Both the position numbers and the translations under genes were made by a program. Of a stretch of DNA of 64,000 nt, positions 62,869 to 64,000 are shown piece by piece. The stretch is from Lysinibacillus sp. SGAir0095 (GTDB lineage: Bacteria; Bacillota; Bacilli; Bacillales_A; Planococcaceae): positions 954,001-1,018,000 of the forward strand of contig NZ_CP028083.1 in the NCBI RefSeq assembly GCF_005491425.1, written 5' to 3'. The notes under the pieces are model-generated. The model did not search any database, was not told where the DNA came from, and worked only from the letters and a program-made list of their open reading frames with translations. Position 1 is the stretch's first letter. Each line of letters begins with the position of its first letter.

Positions 62869-63793
62869 TTTAAAAGTTCACTATCCTGTTCGCGGCGGAT
62901 TCTTCAATACTGTTATAGACCAAGTACTTGCAGTTGATGGTATTACTATGGAATTTGAAAGAGGAAAGGCATATGGATTAGTTGGGGAATCTGGCTGTGG
63001 AAAATCCACAACAGGGAAAGCTCTAATTGGTCTAGAGAAGATTACGAATGGCAGTATCATTTACGAAGGTGAAGACGTAACAAACAGAAGAAGAAGTCGG
63101 AAATCTTCTTTTAATCGTGATGTTCAAATGATATTCCAAGATGCTCATTCAAGCTTGAATCCTCGTAAACGAGTAAAGGATATTATTGCAGAACCAATTC
63201 GTAATTTCCTTAGCCTTACGCCAAAAGAAGAAGAGAGAAAAATTAGTGAATTGCTTGAGATTGTTGGGATGCCTGAAGATGCGAAGTTTAAGTATCCTCA
63301 TGAATTCTCTGGAGGACAAAAACAACGTCTAGGGATTGCACGTGCAATCGCAACAAATCCTAAACTAATTATTGCAGACGAACCCGTTTCGGCACTTGAC
63401 TTATCTGTTCAAGCCCAAGTATTGAACTTTATGAAGGATATTCAAAATGAATTTGGACTCAGCTATTTATTTATATCCCACGATTTGGGTGTTGTTAAAC
63501 ATATGTGTGACCATATTTCCATAATGTATAAAGGTAGATTTGTAGAAACGGGTACAAAAGATGATATTTATACAAACCCACAGCATATCTACACAAAACG
63601 TTTACTTTCTGCAATACCAGAAGTTTCACCAGTTGGAAGAGAAAATCGAAAACGTGAACGAATCCGCGTAGAACAAAATTATCAAGCAGAACATAAGAAT
63701 TATTTTGATGAAAATGAACGAGTATTTGATTTATTACAAGTCTCAAACTCTCATTATGTAGCGGCTACTTCACAAGTGAAGGGGGTCTTGTAG
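62846..63793 (+). CDS. oppF: Oligopeptide ABC transporter ATPase OppF
   Basis: A 315-residue second ATPase: [33 protein letters not shown] and [16 protein letters not shown], then an oligo_HPY-like end ([17 protein letters not shown]). ATG 62846 after GGGGGCGG gives a normal N-terminus; a longer frame inside oppD is not conserved. It overlaps oppD by 23 bases. Confidence 0.9.
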   Translation: MSFMQINDLKVHYPVRGGFFNTVIDQVLAVDGITMEFERGKAYGLVGESGCGKSTTGKALIGLEKITNGSIIYEGEDVTNRRRSRKSSFNRDVQMIFQDAHSSLNPRKRVKDIIAEPIRNFLSLTPKEEERKISELLEIVGMPEDAKFKYPHEFSGGQKQRLGIARAIATNPKLIIADEPVSALDLSVQAQVLNFMKDIQNEFGLSYLFISHDLGVVKHMCDHISIMYKGRFVETGTKDDIYTNPQHIYTKRLLSAIPEVSPVGRENRKRERIRVEQNYQAEHKNYFDENERVFDLLQVSNSHYVAATSQVKGVL

Positions 63794-63794
63794 T

Positions 63795-64000
63795 ATGTGG
63801 AAAACAATTGTAAGAAGAGTTCTAATCATGATTCCACAATTATTCGTATTGAGTATTATCATCTTTATCTTAGCGAAAAATATGCCTGGTGATCCATTTA
63901 CTGGTTTAATTACACCTCAAACCGACCCAGCTCGTATTGCAGAATTAACTGAAAAAGCAGGATTAAATGATCCAGTACATGTTCAGTATTTGAGATGGAT
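63795..64000 (+). CDS. oppB: Oligopeptide ABC permease OppB, 5' part
   Basis: This gene starts 1 base after oppF and runs off the window. The 68 visible residues have an N-terminal helix ([20 protein letters not shown]) and the BPD_transp_1 N-terminal pattern [10 protein letters not shown] and [16 protein letters not shown], as in OppB/DppB permeases. Confidence 0.85.
   Translation, partial: MWKTIVRRVLIMIPQLFVLSIIIFILAKNMPGDPFTGLITPQTDPARIAELTEKAGLNDPVHVQYLRW

Overview
The window is AT-rich DNA from a spore-former-type Firmicute of the order Bacillales. Gene order and protein sequences resemble Bacillus subtilis but are diverged, and a Planococcaceae/Lysinibacillus-like genus is my best guess (inference; there is no rRNA in the window to settle it). 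The backbone follows the B. subtilis order fliD-fliS-fliT / hpf / secA / prfB / uvrBA / ftsEX / ctpB / minJ, then addBA and yisKL.

Region 1 (1-4463) is the end of a nonulosonic (pseudaminic) acid operon: an upstream tail, PseI, an M28-like DUF4910 protein, a formyltransferase and the PseC aminotransferase. It stops at a hairpin that sits directly before the ribosome binding site (RBS) of a short-form glucose-6-phosphate isomerase. Region 2 (6030-8980) is a sigma-D-driven flaG-fliD-fliT-fliS flagellar cluster, probably the structure that receives the sugar. A PilZ (c-di-GMP) protein and long-form HPF follow; HPF has a near-perfect sigma-H promoter.

Region 3 (10580-27190) is an accessory island between hpf and secA, which are neighbours in B. 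subtilis. It opens with an apparent complete group II intron placed exactly after the hpf terminator. It carries a membrane protein/lipoprotein pair, then a Tad (Flp) pilus locus: cpaB, tadZ, tadA, tadB, tadC, Flp pilin, a von Willebrand A lipoprotein, a secreted hexapeptide-repeat protein, four small membrane proteins, and TadE- and TadG-like pseudopilins. It has no prepilin peptidase. It ends with a 21-bp-phased direct repeat, an XRE regulator with a palindromic operator over its own promoter, and a VOC-fold protein. I consider the Tad locus with its vWA and hexapeptide-repeat proteins the best candidate for an undescribed system here.

Region 4 (27849-47138) is the housekeeping core: secA, prfB (with the autoregulatory +1 frameshift), a frameshifted small ORF, an SOS-box gene of unknown function, comK with an IDEAL-domain neighbour, uvrBA, a YvlB-like DUF4097 protein, ftsEX with a CwlO/PcsB-like M23 hydrolase, a ResA-like thioredoxin, ctpB and minJ. 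Region 5 (47197-64000) holds azlCD, a TVP38/DedA-like protein, addBA with a LexA-like box, a possible small RNA, a DUF418 protein, yisK, yisL, a membrane-anchored amylase-like protein that has lost its GH13 catalytic residues, and the start of an opp oligopeptide ABC operon, cut in oppB by the window edge.

Regulation readable from the sequence: sigma-D (flaG), sigma-H (hpf), LexA (uvrB, addB, the 32158 gene), CodY-like boxes (comK/IDEAL intergene, yisK, opp), and many intrinsic terminators.
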